DNA from: Actinomycetes bacterium | Lineage (GTDB): Bacteria; Actinomycetota; Actinomycetes; Streptosporangiales; Streptosporangiaceae | Direction: 5' to 3' | NCBI GenBank assembly: GCA_021793235.1 | Contig: JAJYTD010000012.1 | Coordinates: 47,617-111,616 of the forward strand | DNA: 64,000 nt | Shown here: positions 1 through 7,406 of the stretch, piece by piece | Layout of the letters: the number at the start of each line of letters is the position of its first letter | Position numbering within the stretch: the stretch's first letter is position 1 | The notes under the pieces: generated by a model | What the model was told of the DNA's origin: nothing | What the model saw: only the letters and a program-made list of their open reading frames with translations | The model's database searches: none | Made by a program: the position numbers and the translations under genes

Positions 1-171
1 TGCACGGGGCTGAGGCTCTTCCCCAGCTCCTCCGGGAAAGCGCATGGAAGAAGGATGTTCAGTGCTGGCGACACACCCACGCCGACTGGCGCCCGAGGCA
101 CCGCCATGGTGACGCGCGTGGTCGCCCCCAACGGTAAATCCGGTGCCCGTTTCGCGTCAAGGTGGGCGTGT

Positions 172-417
172 TCATGCGGAGCGGCGCCGATACCGCTCGG
201 CCAGTTCGGCCAGGTGGGGCGTGAGGTCTCGGGCGGTGATGTCGGGATCGGGCGGCGGGTCGGCCGGTGGGTCGCCGCCGACTTCGGTGTACTCGGGCGA
301 CAGTTCCGGTGCGAGTTCGGCCAGCCGGCGGTCGACGTGGGCATCCAGCCAGTCCCGCGGCCCTGGGCGGGACACCCCGCTGTCCGGATGGTCCGGATGG
401 TCGTCTGCGGGGATCAT
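172..417 (-). CDS. Small uncharacterised protein (81 aa)
   Basis: I do not recognise this protein. It is acidic and proline-rich in the middle (a DPPADPPPDPD stretch), with an amphipathic, arginine-rich C-terminus (LAELAERYRRR). The ATG at 417 has no Shine-Dalgarno of its own. A 14-codon reading frame (458 to 414) with a strong GAAGGAGG ribosome site ends exactly there in an ATGA overlap, so translation may be coupled. It is divergent from the Cas6-like gene, so it could share its promoter region or belong to the preceding locus. It may be a real gene or the tail of a frameshifted longer one. Confidence 0.35.
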   Translation of the reverse strand: MIPADDHPDHPDSGVSRPGPRDWLDAHVDRRLAELAPELSPEYTEVGGDPPADPPPDPDITARDLTPHLAELAERYRRRSA

Positions 418-458
418 GCGGGACCAGACCTGTCCTGCCGTGCCGGCGCCTTTGCCAT
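414..458 (-). CDS. 14-codon leader reading frame
   Basis: This short frame starts at ATG 458 behind an excellent GAAGGAGG site and stops at 414-416, where TGA overlaps the ATG of the following 81-aa frame. It could be a translated leader that couples to the next gene. It could equally be the true N-terminus of that gene if a one-base frameshift or sequencing error lies nearby. No function is proposed. Confidence 0.3.
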   Translation of the reverse strand: MAKAPARQDRSGPA

Positions 459-610
459 GGCCGTCCTCCTTCTACGGATCTGCGCGACGTGTGCCGACAA
501 CTCTCGGACGGCGCGGCGCTGATGTCCGAGAACTATGGGTGCTCCGGCGAGTTGCCGGAACCGCCCCACAACGGTCAAGACGCCGGCAAGCCGACAAGAG
601 GAGAGTGACG

Positions 611-1534
611 ATGCCACGACGCTGGACGCTGGTGCTGCGTGATCACGCCGACGCCGCCCGGCCCGTGCGCGCCGTTGACTGTCATGGACTGCTGAACAGC
701 TGGTGGCCGCAGAGCGGGGCCGAACACGGCGCCGCGAAGAAATGGGCGATGAACGGCTGGCCGCAGCCGCTCGCCGACCGGTTGTGGGTATGGTCGCTGA
801 CCTGGCTGGCGGATACGCCGCCACCGACCGAGCCCGCCGATCTGATCGGCCGGGTGCAACGTGTCGGCGACCATCTGTTGGAGCCGCTGTCGGTGACAGA
901 CGTGCACACGCGTGACTACACCGCCATCCTGACCGGGCCCCGCCGCGCGACGCATACGGCGACGCTGCACACAGTGAGCCCGGTGGTGTCATTGGCCCGC
1001 AATTATGAGGGTGAGGACAGTTTCCAGGCGTGGCCGGGCCCGCGGCTGCTGTTCGGTGTGGTGCACCGGACCGCGAACGGGATTCTCGGCGGCAGCGGGG
1101 CGGTGGGCGCGGTCGCCAGATTCGCTCCCCGGGAGATCGCCGAGCCGTGGCTGCGCCGGATCGACGAGGTGACCGCACGGTTGCGGCGGACCCCTGATGA
1201 TGCGGCGCCGATTCGGGCGACCGAGCATCCGGGCCCGGCCGGGCGGACCGTTCCCGGGTGGGAAGGGGGGCTGCGGCTCACCCTGCCGCGCGGCTCCGAC
1301 GTGCAGCGGGTGGCGGATTTCGGGGCACTGCTGGAACTGATCGAGCTCACCGGTGTGGGCAAGTACACGGCGCAGGGATTCGGCGCTCTGCGCGTGGACA
1401 CGCTCACCTCCGGGCATGACGCGGCAGCCGGGCGGCGACGGCCTTCGACCCGGGAACGCCGGCGGCCCCGGCCTCCGCGTCCGGCGTACGCAGAACATCA
1501 GGAACAGGGATTCGACGGGTTGCTGTTCGACTGA
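611..1534 (+). CDS. cas6: Cas6-like CRISPR RNA endoribonuclease
   Basis: A 307-aa protein read from ATG 611, chosen for the AAGAGGAG site just upstream. Cas6 proteins cut the CRISPR precursor transcript inside each repeat to release crRNAs. The N-terminal segment has the expected CHGLL followed by a conserved-looking AEHGAAKKW (His25 and His39 are candidate catalytic residues). The C-terminal glycine-rich RAMP loop is clear at about residues 248-262 (GVGKYTAQGFGALRV). A basic, low-complexity tail of about 45 residues follows. It stands upstream of the hairpin repeats, on the same strand as the type III operon but separated from it by about 1.1 kb. Family assignment is fairly secure; substrate specificity for these unusually short repeats is inference. 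Confidence 0.75.
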   Translation: MPRRWTLVLRDHADAARPVRAVDCHGLLNSWWPQSGAEHGAAKKWAMNGWPQPLADRLWVWSLTWLADTPPPTEPADLIGRVQRVGDHLLEPLSVTDVHTRDYTAILTGPRRATHTATLHTVSPVVSLARNYEGEDSFQAWPGPRLLFGVVHRTANGILGGSGAVGAVARFAPREIAEPWLRRIDEVTARLRRTPDDAAPIRATEHPGPAGRTVPGWEGGLRLTLPRGSDVQRVADFGALLELIELTGVGKYTAQGFGALRVDTLTSGHDAAAGRRRPSTRERRRPRPPRPAYAEHQEQGFDGLLFD

Positions 1535-1614
1535 CTCCGGACGCCGCGGGCAACGCTCCGCTGCATACCGGGTTCGGCGGCCCGCCAGGTCGGCTCGGGA
1601 TGTGAGAGGGAAGA

Positions 1615-1950
1615 ATGCGAGTTCCGCTGGTCAACCTGACACCGCATGAAGTAACGATCTTCGACTCGGACGACCGGATCGTCGTGCGCTGCCCGGCGGC
1701 GCCGCAGCCTGTCAGAGTCGCCGTCGCCCGCAGCGAGATCGGACGGATCGAGGGGATACCGGTGGTGTCCGAGGACTATGGCCGGGCGCTGCTGCCTGCC
1801 CCCGCGGCGGGGGTCTGGTACATCGTGTCCGCGACGGTCGCGCTGGCGCACCCGGAACGTCGGGATCTGCTGGTCCCTACGGATCTCGTCCGTTCCGCCG
1901 ACGGCACCATCCTCGGCTGCAAGGCCCTGGGCCGCCGCGTCGGCTCCTGA
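1615..1950 (+). CDS. Uncharacterised NLTPH-motif protein
   Basis: A 111-aa protein preceded by GAGAGGG. It opens with an NLTPHEVTI motif followed by a beta-rich stretch. I know similar N-terminal motifs from many small bacterial, plasmid and phage proteins of unknown function, but I cannot name a Pfam family. A second segment, VWYIVSATVALAHPERRDLLVPT, fits the same family pattern (position about 67-89). It lies between the Cas6-like gene and the hairpin repeats, so it may be a CRISPR accessory gene, a passenger, or simply a host gene. No membrane segments or catalytic motif are visible. Function unknown. Confidence 0.7.
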   Translation: MRVPLVNLTPHEVTIFDSDDRIVVRCPAAPQPVRVAVARSEIGRIEGIPVVSEDYGRALLPAPAAGVWYIVSATVALAHPERRDLLVPTDLVRSADGTILGCKALGRRVGS

Positions 1951-1984
1951 CCTGAAAGGGGGCGCGGGCGGTGCCCGGGATACC

Positions 1985-2033
1985 GGGCGGTTCCGGCTTG
2001 AGGGCGCGACGCGCCCTCAAGCCGGAACCGCCC
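1985..2033. terminator. Perfect 23-bp hairpin
   Basis: Arms 1985-2007 and 2011-2033 are exact inverted repeats around the 3-nt loop GAC. The stem lies 35 bp after the stop of the NLTPH gene and about 40 bp before the first CRISPR-like repeat. There is no T-tract, so it is not a textbook intrinsic terminator, although GC-rich actinobacterial terminators often lack one. It could insulate the array from the upstream genes or mark the remains of a small inverted element. Confidence 0.5.
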
Positions 2034-2074
2034 GCGATGCCGCGGCCCATGGCCGGGTGCCCGGCGCTTGTGCC

Positions 2075-2333
2075 ATTCCGTCTGCCGGGGGCGGGCTGGG
2101 GCGAATGTGATCGCAGGCGAGCCAGATGTTGTTGTGATTCCGTCTGCCGGGGAGGACCGACCCTGGACGGAGCGCCCACCAACAACTGGCGTTGTTATCC
2201 CGTCTACCGGGTTCGGGCGACGAAGAAGTCTCCAGGGACGTGCTCGGCGCGGTCGCTATCCCGTCTGCCGGGAGGGGGTTCCCTGATCGACGCGCGAGTT
2301 CTGCGGTGGTCGGAGCTATCCCGTCTGCCGGGA
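2075..2333 (+). CRISPR. Degenerate or minimal CRISPR array, five short hairpin repeats
   Basis: Five copies of a core close to ATCCCGTCTGCCGGG start at 2075, 2137, 2197, 2258 and 2318, giving pitches of 62, 60, 61 and 60 bp. Copies 4 and 5 are identical over 16 nt (2258-2273 and 2318-2333). Copies 1 and 2 carry ATT instead of ATC, and copy 3 has TCTAC for TCTGC. Each core can fold as TCCCG-TCTGC-CGGGA, the stem-loop expected of a Cas6 substrate. Sequences between cores (about 45 nt) are unique. The pitch fits a CRISPR array, but only about 15 nt is conserved instead of the usual 28-37, so this is either a decayed array or one with very short repeats. The flanking cas genes support the CRISPR reading. 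Confidence 0.65.
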
Positions 2334-2519
2334 ACGGGAACAGGGATCACCGTGGCCGCCGGGGTCGCTTCCGCTGTCCGGTCCGCGGGGGAACCGGTGC
2401 TCGCCGACGCGGAGAAGGCTCCGCCGAGCACCGTCGTGATCTCCATTCCCGTTTCGTTGTCACCGTTCCTCCTCTCGGCAACCGCTGCCGGCGGCCGCCT
2501 GCGGCGGTCGGCAGCACTT

Positions 2520-2692
2520 ACCGGTGAGGGTCGAATGTTGATCGATGCGACTTTTAATGTCTTGTGTTGTGGTTCGAGAAGATCATCACCTCGCTCGCTT
2601 GTCCTCTCTCGGACACAAGGGTGAAAAGAGTGGATTCTGACTATTTGCGAGAATCTCTACCGAGGGTGCCCTGAGGGCACCGAACAAGAAAT
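2520..2692 (+). promoter_or_regulatory. AT-richer leader/promoter region of the type III operon
   Basis: This is the least GC-rich stretch of the CRISPR locus. It contains a run TTTTAATG near 2552 and an inverted repeat GGTGCCC-TGA-GGGCACC at 2665-2681, about 12 bp before the first possible start of the CARF gene. It lies between the hairpin repeats and the operon, so it could be the operon promoter or an array leader. I could not find a convincing -35/-10 pair. Confidence 0.35.
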
Positions 2693-4951
2693 ATGCGAAG
2701 TGGATCCATGGGATGGACAACGGCTCGCGAAGGACCCCCCGACGCCTCCGACACGCCCGAAACCCTGGTCGTGCTCGTCGGGACCAGTCCTACTCCGGCG
2801 CTGCTGGCGGCGCTGACCTTCGCCCCCCGCCGACTCGTGCTCGTGCACAGCAGCGATACCGCTCGGCGGGCGGCGCGGATCGCCGACACCGCCCTCGCGC
2901 TGTGCCCCGCCATCGAGCACACCGGTCTGTTCGACCTCGGCCGTGATGTCTACGATTTCCACGCCGTGGCCGATCAGTTCGCGAAACTGGTGGCGGAGCT
3001 GCCCGGGGACTGGCGCCTGTGCTACACGGGCGGCACCAAGGTCATGAGCGTCCACGCCGTGCTGTGCCACGTCGGGCGCTTCCCCGACCGGGACCGCTGG
3101 CGCAGCTACCTCGACGCCACCTCCGAGACCCTGCGTTTCACCGACGGCTCCCGCCATCCCGGAGGTATCGACAGTTCCACGCTGACCATCGACGCCCTGG
3201 CCGGGCTGCACGGAATCGAGTTGCGCCGCGGTGACCGGCTCCATGCCCAAGAGGCGTGGCTGCGCGGCCGCCCGGTCCCGCTGGGGCCGGGGGAGCAGGC
3301 CGAGGCCCGGGTCCTCGCCCTGTTCCGTCGGCGCCTCGCCGGCGTGCCCGGTGCCGAGGTCGCCGGCAATCGGGTGATGCCCGACCCGCGCGCACCCCGG
3401 GGCGCCATGGGCGACTTCGACCTGATCGTGCGCTACCGGCACCGGGTGCTGTGCGTCGAGGTCAAGAAGGACCCCGGCCATATCCTGGACGCCGCCGGCT
3501 GGACACTGACCAAGGCGCAGCGCGCCTTCGGCGGAGCGGCCCGGGTCCTCTTCGTCCACGAGGGGGGAAGAGGCGACTGCTCGATCGAGCAGCTCGCCGC
3601 CTACGATCCGGAGCTCAGCGGGGCGCCGCTACACGTCCGCAGCCGAACCGAACTGGAGCACGAGTTCGGTTCGGCCGACCACGTCATCAACGGGTTCTTC
3701 CCGGCGGCCGCTCCCGCCGGCAACAGCGGCGGCCGCGCCGGCCCCGCCCGCGCCCCGAGCGCGGAACGGCCGCACTCCCATCCTTCCCCCGCCACGGCGC
3801 CGCTGCTCCTTCTCGGCCTGGGCGGCAGCCGGCTCTCCGCGCTCGCCGCCACGCGCGCCTGCCTCCCCTCCCGCGCGGTGATGCTCTTCACCCGGCAGAG
3901 CGAGAAGGAGATCGGCGCTTTGGACCTCGCCGTCCGCCGTACGCTGTTCGCTGCGGAGGAGCCCGGCGCCTTCCGGGAGCTGAGTCGGCGGCGCCTGGCC
4001 TCCCGCCTGCGCCGCGGCGGGTACCCGGACCGGGTGAAGTTCGCGGACGCTGCGGTGGACGGAGCGGATGTGTCCGAGGTCGCGGGCCAAGCGCGCGCCA
4101 AGATCGAGCAGTACCGCTCCGGCAACACCCCGATCGTGGCCGACATCACCACCGGCACCAAAGCCATGAGCATCGGTCTGGCCCTGGCAGTCCACGAGCA
4201 CGGCGGATGCGTTACCTACGTATCGCCCCTCACCCGGCGCGTGTCCTGCAGCGTTCACGGCCCGGTCGGCCGCCACGGCCCGGCCGCCGTCGAGTGGAAG
4301 ATCGTGCTGCGCGGCTACCAGCCGCTGCCGACCTCGCTCAGCGAGGTGATCGCCCCCGACATCGCGGCCCGCCAGGTCGACACCGGCCTGATCGACGCGG
4401 CCGCAACGGTCGTTAGGGAACTGGCCGACGGCCATGAGACCACCGCGTGGGTGGACCGGACGGTCATCGACGGCGCCCCGAGAGCGCCGCAGTACTCCGC
4501 CCCCCAGCGCCCCACGGTCATCCTCACCGTCGCCGACCGTGCTCTCGCCCTCAGCGCGCCCCGCCGCCTGCGGCTGCGCCGGTTCACCGCGGACGGCGTC
4601 CACCGCGAGCAGGACATCGGTGCGGGCGGCTGGGCGCATGACGTGTTCGCCGCGGCGGCCCTGCTCAACGTGCGTTGCGGGGCCGCCGGGCTGACCCTTG
4701 CCCTGCACCGGCCCCGCGACGGCGATCCCGGGCGTGTGCTCGACCTCATCGACTGGTTCGCGTGGTGGCGGGGCGGGCCCGGGGGGTCCGGCGACGCGGC
4801 GGGCACGCCCACCGATGAGCTCACCGGCCACGAGGACAGGCGGCGTCCGAGAGTAGTAACAGCAGAACCAGAAACCCCGGAGTTCTGCCATGCGCTCTCC
4901 AGTCACCTGTCCGCACTCCGGATCTCACCCCCTGGGAGACTCGCCCCATGA
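2693..4951 (+). CDS. Tandem-CARF PD-(D/E)XK nuclease, Can1/Card1-like
   Basis: A 752-aa ancillary effector expected to bind cyclic oligoadenylate made by Cas10 and cut nucleic acid. Two CARF-type domains are visible: CARF1 (about 20-170) with YTGGTKVMS at 111-119, and CARF2 (about 365-545) with DITTGTKAMS at 484-493. Between them lies a PD-(D/E)XK nuclease core: GDFDLIV at 240-246 followed by CVEVKK at 254-259, giving Asp243, Glu256 and Lys258. The C-terminal part (about 560-700) contains GGWAHDVF at 645-652, resembling the opening of a Card1-type nuclease but lacking a second D...ExK. The start may instead be ATG 2708 (747 aa). Neither start has a strong ribosome site. It overlaps cas10 by ATGA. 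Confidence 0.8.
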   Translation: MRSGSMGWTTAREGPPDASDTPETLVVLVGTSPTPALLAALTFAPRRLVLVHSSDTARRAARIADTALALCPAIEHTGLFDLGRDVYDFHAVADQFAKLVAELPGDWRLCYTGGTKVMSVHAVLCHVGRFPDRDRWRSYLDATSETLRFTDGSRHPGGIDSSTLTIDALAGLHGIELRRGDRLHAQEAWLRGRPVPLGPGEQAEARVLALFRRRLAGVPGAEVAGNRVMPDPRAPRGAMGDFDLIVRYRHRVLCVEVKKDPGHILDAAGWTLTKAQRAFGGAARVLFVHEGGRGDCSIEQLAAYDPELSGAPLHVRSRTELEHEFGSADHVINGFFPAAAPAGNSGGRAGPARAPSAERPHSHPSPATAPLLLLGLGGSRLSALAATRACLPSRAVMLFTRQSEKEIGALDLAVRRTLFAAEEPGAFRELSRRRLASRLRRGGYPDRVKFADAAVDGADVSEVAGQARAKIEQYRSGNTPIVADITTGTKAMSIGLALAVHEHGGCVTYVSPLTRRVSCSVHGPVGRHGPAAVEWKIVLRGYQPLPTSLSEVIAPDIAARQVDTGLIDAAATVVRELADGHETTAWVDRTVIDGAPRAPQYSAPQRPTVILTVADRALALSAPRRLRLRRFTADGVHREQDIGAGGWAHDVFAAAALLNVRCGAAGLTLALHRPRDGDPGRVLDLIDWFAWWRGGPGGSGDAAGTPTDELTGHEDRRRPRVVTAEPETPEFCHALSSHLSALRISPPGRLAP

Positions 4952-6705
4952 CCGCCACCCCAGTCGTGCCTCGAACGGGTGCGCACCGAGGTGTGCCATC
5001 CGCCGGGATGCTCGTCGGCGTGGACCTGGCCGGTATCCAACGGTTCGTTTTCGAGGGGCAGCGGCTGTTGGACGCGATCGGCCGAGCCACACTGGTCGCC
5101 GACCTGACCGATCCTGCTCGGCCGTATCTGCGCGACCTGCTCGCCTCGTTCGGCCCGAATGAGTGCGAGGTGCTGCGCGACGCGGGCGGTGCGCTCTATA
5201 TCGCGTTCACCGCACCGGGGCGGGCGGCACAGGATGCGCGCGCGTTCACCGGTCGCTACACCCGGCGGCTCCGTGACCTCTCCGACCGGCTCACACCGGT
5301 CGTCGCCCACATCGGCTACGGCGGTGAAGGGCAGCCGAAGACCCGCGCGGAGGCGCTGCGGCTGCTGCCGGTCGCGCTTCAGGGCGCCCGATCCCGACCG
5401 GCAGCCGCCCACCTGCCCGTACTGGGGTTGGGTGTGACGGCCCTCTGCGAGGTCACCGGACGCCCCGCCGAGCTGCTCGACCATACCCGCGGCCGGGGGA
5501 CGGCCCCCGAGCGTGTGGCCCGCGACATCGTGGCCGCACGCGACCGGGCCCGTGAGTGGCACCGTGCCAACAGCACGGCCTGGTTGCGCGGCATCGAGGC
5601 GCCGGACGGATTCGACCGCCTGGAACTGCCCACCGATGTCGACCACCTCGGACGGGAAATCGGCGACATCAGCCGGCTCGCCGTCATCCACGTGGACTTC
5701 AACGGGCTGGGCGGCCTGCTCACGCGGTACCACAGCGCGCTTACCGAGGCGGGGGCAGACGTCGTGGCCGGCATGCGCCGGGTCTCCGAGGACATCGCCC
5801 GGCTCACGGAAGGGCTGGCACGGGCCGTTATCCGCTCGGTCGCCTCTGCCATCACCATCAGGGCCGGCGACCCCGTCATCGAGGGGTGCGGAGCGGGCGG
5901 CCGACTGCGGCCCCGGACCGAACGGCGGACGGTGTACGTACCGGTTCGCCCGGTCGTCGTCGCCGGTGACGACCTCACCATCATCTGCGATGCCCGCCTG
6001 GCATGGAGCGTCACCCGCTTCGCGCTGCACTGGCTCGACGCCGATCCGGCCGAACTCGACCGCGCCGACCCCCGGACGGCCATGGCCGTCCGCGCGGGGG
6101 AGGAGCCCTGGGGGCGCCGCATCGGCGATACGGGAATCACCACCGGCGTGCCTTCCGCCGGTGTCGGTATCGCCGTGCAGCCGGTGGGCGCTCCTCTGGC
6201 GGTCGGCTATGACATCTGCGCCGCGTTGTGCGAACGCGCGAAAGAGCACCGGAAAGCGGCCGAGGAGAGGCTCGACGACCATGTCGTCGCCTGGTCGCAC
6301 CTTTTCGACGACCCCGCGCGCGTGGTCGCGCGGCTGGCCGAGGCACACGGCCCGATCGGCGCAGACCGTAAAAACGCGCGCACCACACTGCCGATGACAG
6401 GGAGTGAATTGCACGCCTTCCTGCGTGACTATCTCGGCGCGGACACCCCGGGAAGCCTGCGTGCCCCGGCCATGGCCGGACAGCGCTCCTGGCTGCTGTC
6501 GCGCCTGAGCCCCGTGCTGCAGGACGGCCGCGACCCGACCGCCGAACTTCGCCGCCGCCGCGATATCGGGCTGCCCGCGCGGCTGCCCGAGCCGTTCTCC
6601 CGCGGTCGCCTGCTCGACGCCCTCGCCCTCATCGACATCCACCTCGACATCGCCTTGGCCGACAGATCCGCCCCCGCCCCGCACCCGACGGGAGACCCGG
6701 TATGA
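4948..6705 (+). CDS. cas10: Cas10, large subunit of the type III effector, no HD domain
   Basis: A 585-aa protein in the role of Cas10: signal-sensing palm polymerase of the type III complex, which makes cyclic oligoadenylates when target RNA binds. Palm 1 begins with GVDLAGIQRFVF and includes GGALYIAF. Palm 2 begins with VIHVDFNGLGGLL, contains AGDD at 339-342, and continues with the SAGVGIAVQP...CAALCERAKEH pattern seen in Cas10 palms. The usual GGDD is AGDD here, keeping both metal-binding aspartates. There is no N-terminal HD nuclease, and no clear CxxC zinc finger. The start ATG overlaps the CARF gene stop (ATGA), and the end overlaps cas7 the same way, so the genes are translationally coupled. 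Confidence 0.85.
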   Translation: MTATPVVPRTGAHRGVPSAGMLVGVDLAGIQRFVFEGQRLLDAIGRATLVADLTDPARPYLRDLLASFGPNECEVLRDAGGALYIAFTAPGRAAQDARAFTGRYTRRLRDLSDRLTPVVAHIGYGGEGQPKTRAEALRLLPVALQGARSRPAAAHLPVLGLGVTALCEVTGRPAELLDHTRGRGTAPERVARDIVAARDRAREWHRANSTAWLRGIEAPDGFDRLELPTDVDHLGREIGDISRLAVIHVDFNGLGGLLTRYHSALTEAGADVVAGMRRVSEDIARLTEGLARAVIRSVASAITIRAGDPVIEGCGAGGRLRPRTERRTVYVPVRPVVVAGDDLTIICDARLAWSVTRFALHWLDADPAELDRADPRTAMAVRAGEEPWGRRIGDTGITTGVPSAGVGIAVQPVGAPLAVGYDICAALCERAKEHRKAAEERLDDHVVAWSHLFDDPARVVARLAEAHGPIGADRKNARTTLPMTGSELHAFLRDYLGADTPGSLRAPAMAGQRSWLLSRLSPVLQDGRDPTAELRRRRDIGLPARLPEPFSRGRLLDALALIDIHLDIALADRSAPAPHPTGDPV

Positions 6706-7406
6706 CGGCCGTTCCCGCCTTCCTCATGGTCGAACTGGCCGCGCCTGCGGTGTTCTCCGGTGCCAGCGCCGCCGGCACCGCCGCTGATGCTGATGTCGTC
6801 ACCGACGCCCACGGTCTGCCCTACCTGCCGCGGCACCGCATCGCCGCCCGGCTGCGCGACGCCGCCGCCGGCGCCGCGCGCGCCGACCCCGCGCTGCTGC
6901 CGTCCGCGCACGCCTTGTTCGGGGCTTCTCGCGGGCACGGGCCCGACCGCATCCTGCGCATCGGCCACGCGCTGCCGCCCGAACCCGTGCGTGCGGCCAT
7001 CGCCTGGGCACTGGAGCAGCGCGCCGCCGATAACTCCGCCGAACACGGCCCCGCCTTGCTGCGCGCGGTCACCGACGCCTTCACCTCCCTGGAGAGCAGC
7101 GTCGAAATGGACACAGGCGGCGCCCCTGTCGAGGGGCGGCTGCGCACCGTCCGCGTCCTTGATCCCGGGTTGCGGCTCACTGCGGCGCTGCGCTGGACCC
7201 GCACCCCCGGGCGCACGGAGGTGCGCTGCCTGGCCCGCGCCGCCCTCGCTTTCACCCAGGCGGGCCTGAAAACGAGCCGAGGGCGCGGCCGGGTCGACGT
7301 GCGCCTGGCCGCCGAGCCCGGACAGGACCGGCACGGCGCGCACGCCGCCACCCTCACCTGGGCCGGGTTCGGCTCCGATGGCGCTGTCCGAGAAGAGGAG
7401 ATGTGA
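6702..7406 (+). CDS. cas7: Cas7-family RAMP backbone subunit
   Basis: A 234-aa single-domain RAMP protein, predicted to form part of the crRNA-binding backbone. It shows the early HGLPYLPRHRIAARLR segment at 37-51 (the PGSSLRG-like position) and a glycine-rich RAMP loop, GLKTSRGRGRVDVRL, at 188-202. In the fused III-Dv systems an equivalent Cas7 is the N-terminal part of a Cas7-Cas5-Cas11 polypeptide. Here it is a separate gene ending in a 4-bp overlap with the downstream csx10, so the two parts are split but adjacent. The order is seen in the sequence; the evolutionary reading is inference. Confidence 0.8.
   Translation: MTAVPAFLMVELAAPAVFSGASAAGTAADADVVTDAHGLPYLPRHRIAARLRDAAAGAARADPALLPSAHALFGASRGHGPDRILRIGHALPPEPVRAAIAWALEQRAADNSAEHGPALLRAVTDAFTSLESSVEMDTGGAPVEGRLRTVRVLDPGLRLTAALRWTRTPGRTEVRCLARAALAFTQAGLKTSRGRGRVDVRLAAEPGQDRHGAHAATLTWAGFGSDGAVREEEM

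Noticed and set aside
2366..2395. A sixth, degenerate CRISPR repeat after position 2333
   Set aside because: The best alignment at 2377 matches only about 9 of 14 core bases and the hairpin is lost, so it is not distinguishable from chance in this GC-rich DNA.
1971..2624. A 217-codon plus-strand frame running through the hairpin repeats
   Set aside because: It has no ribosome site, its apparent peptide repeats come from the DNA repeats read in shifting frames, and it overlaps the 23-bp hairpin. The array explanation fits better.
4903..6684. A 593-codon minus-strand frame opposite cas10
   Set aside because: Composition is that of a mirror frame (Gly/Ala/Asp/Arg rich, no domain), while the plus strand encodes a clear Cas10.
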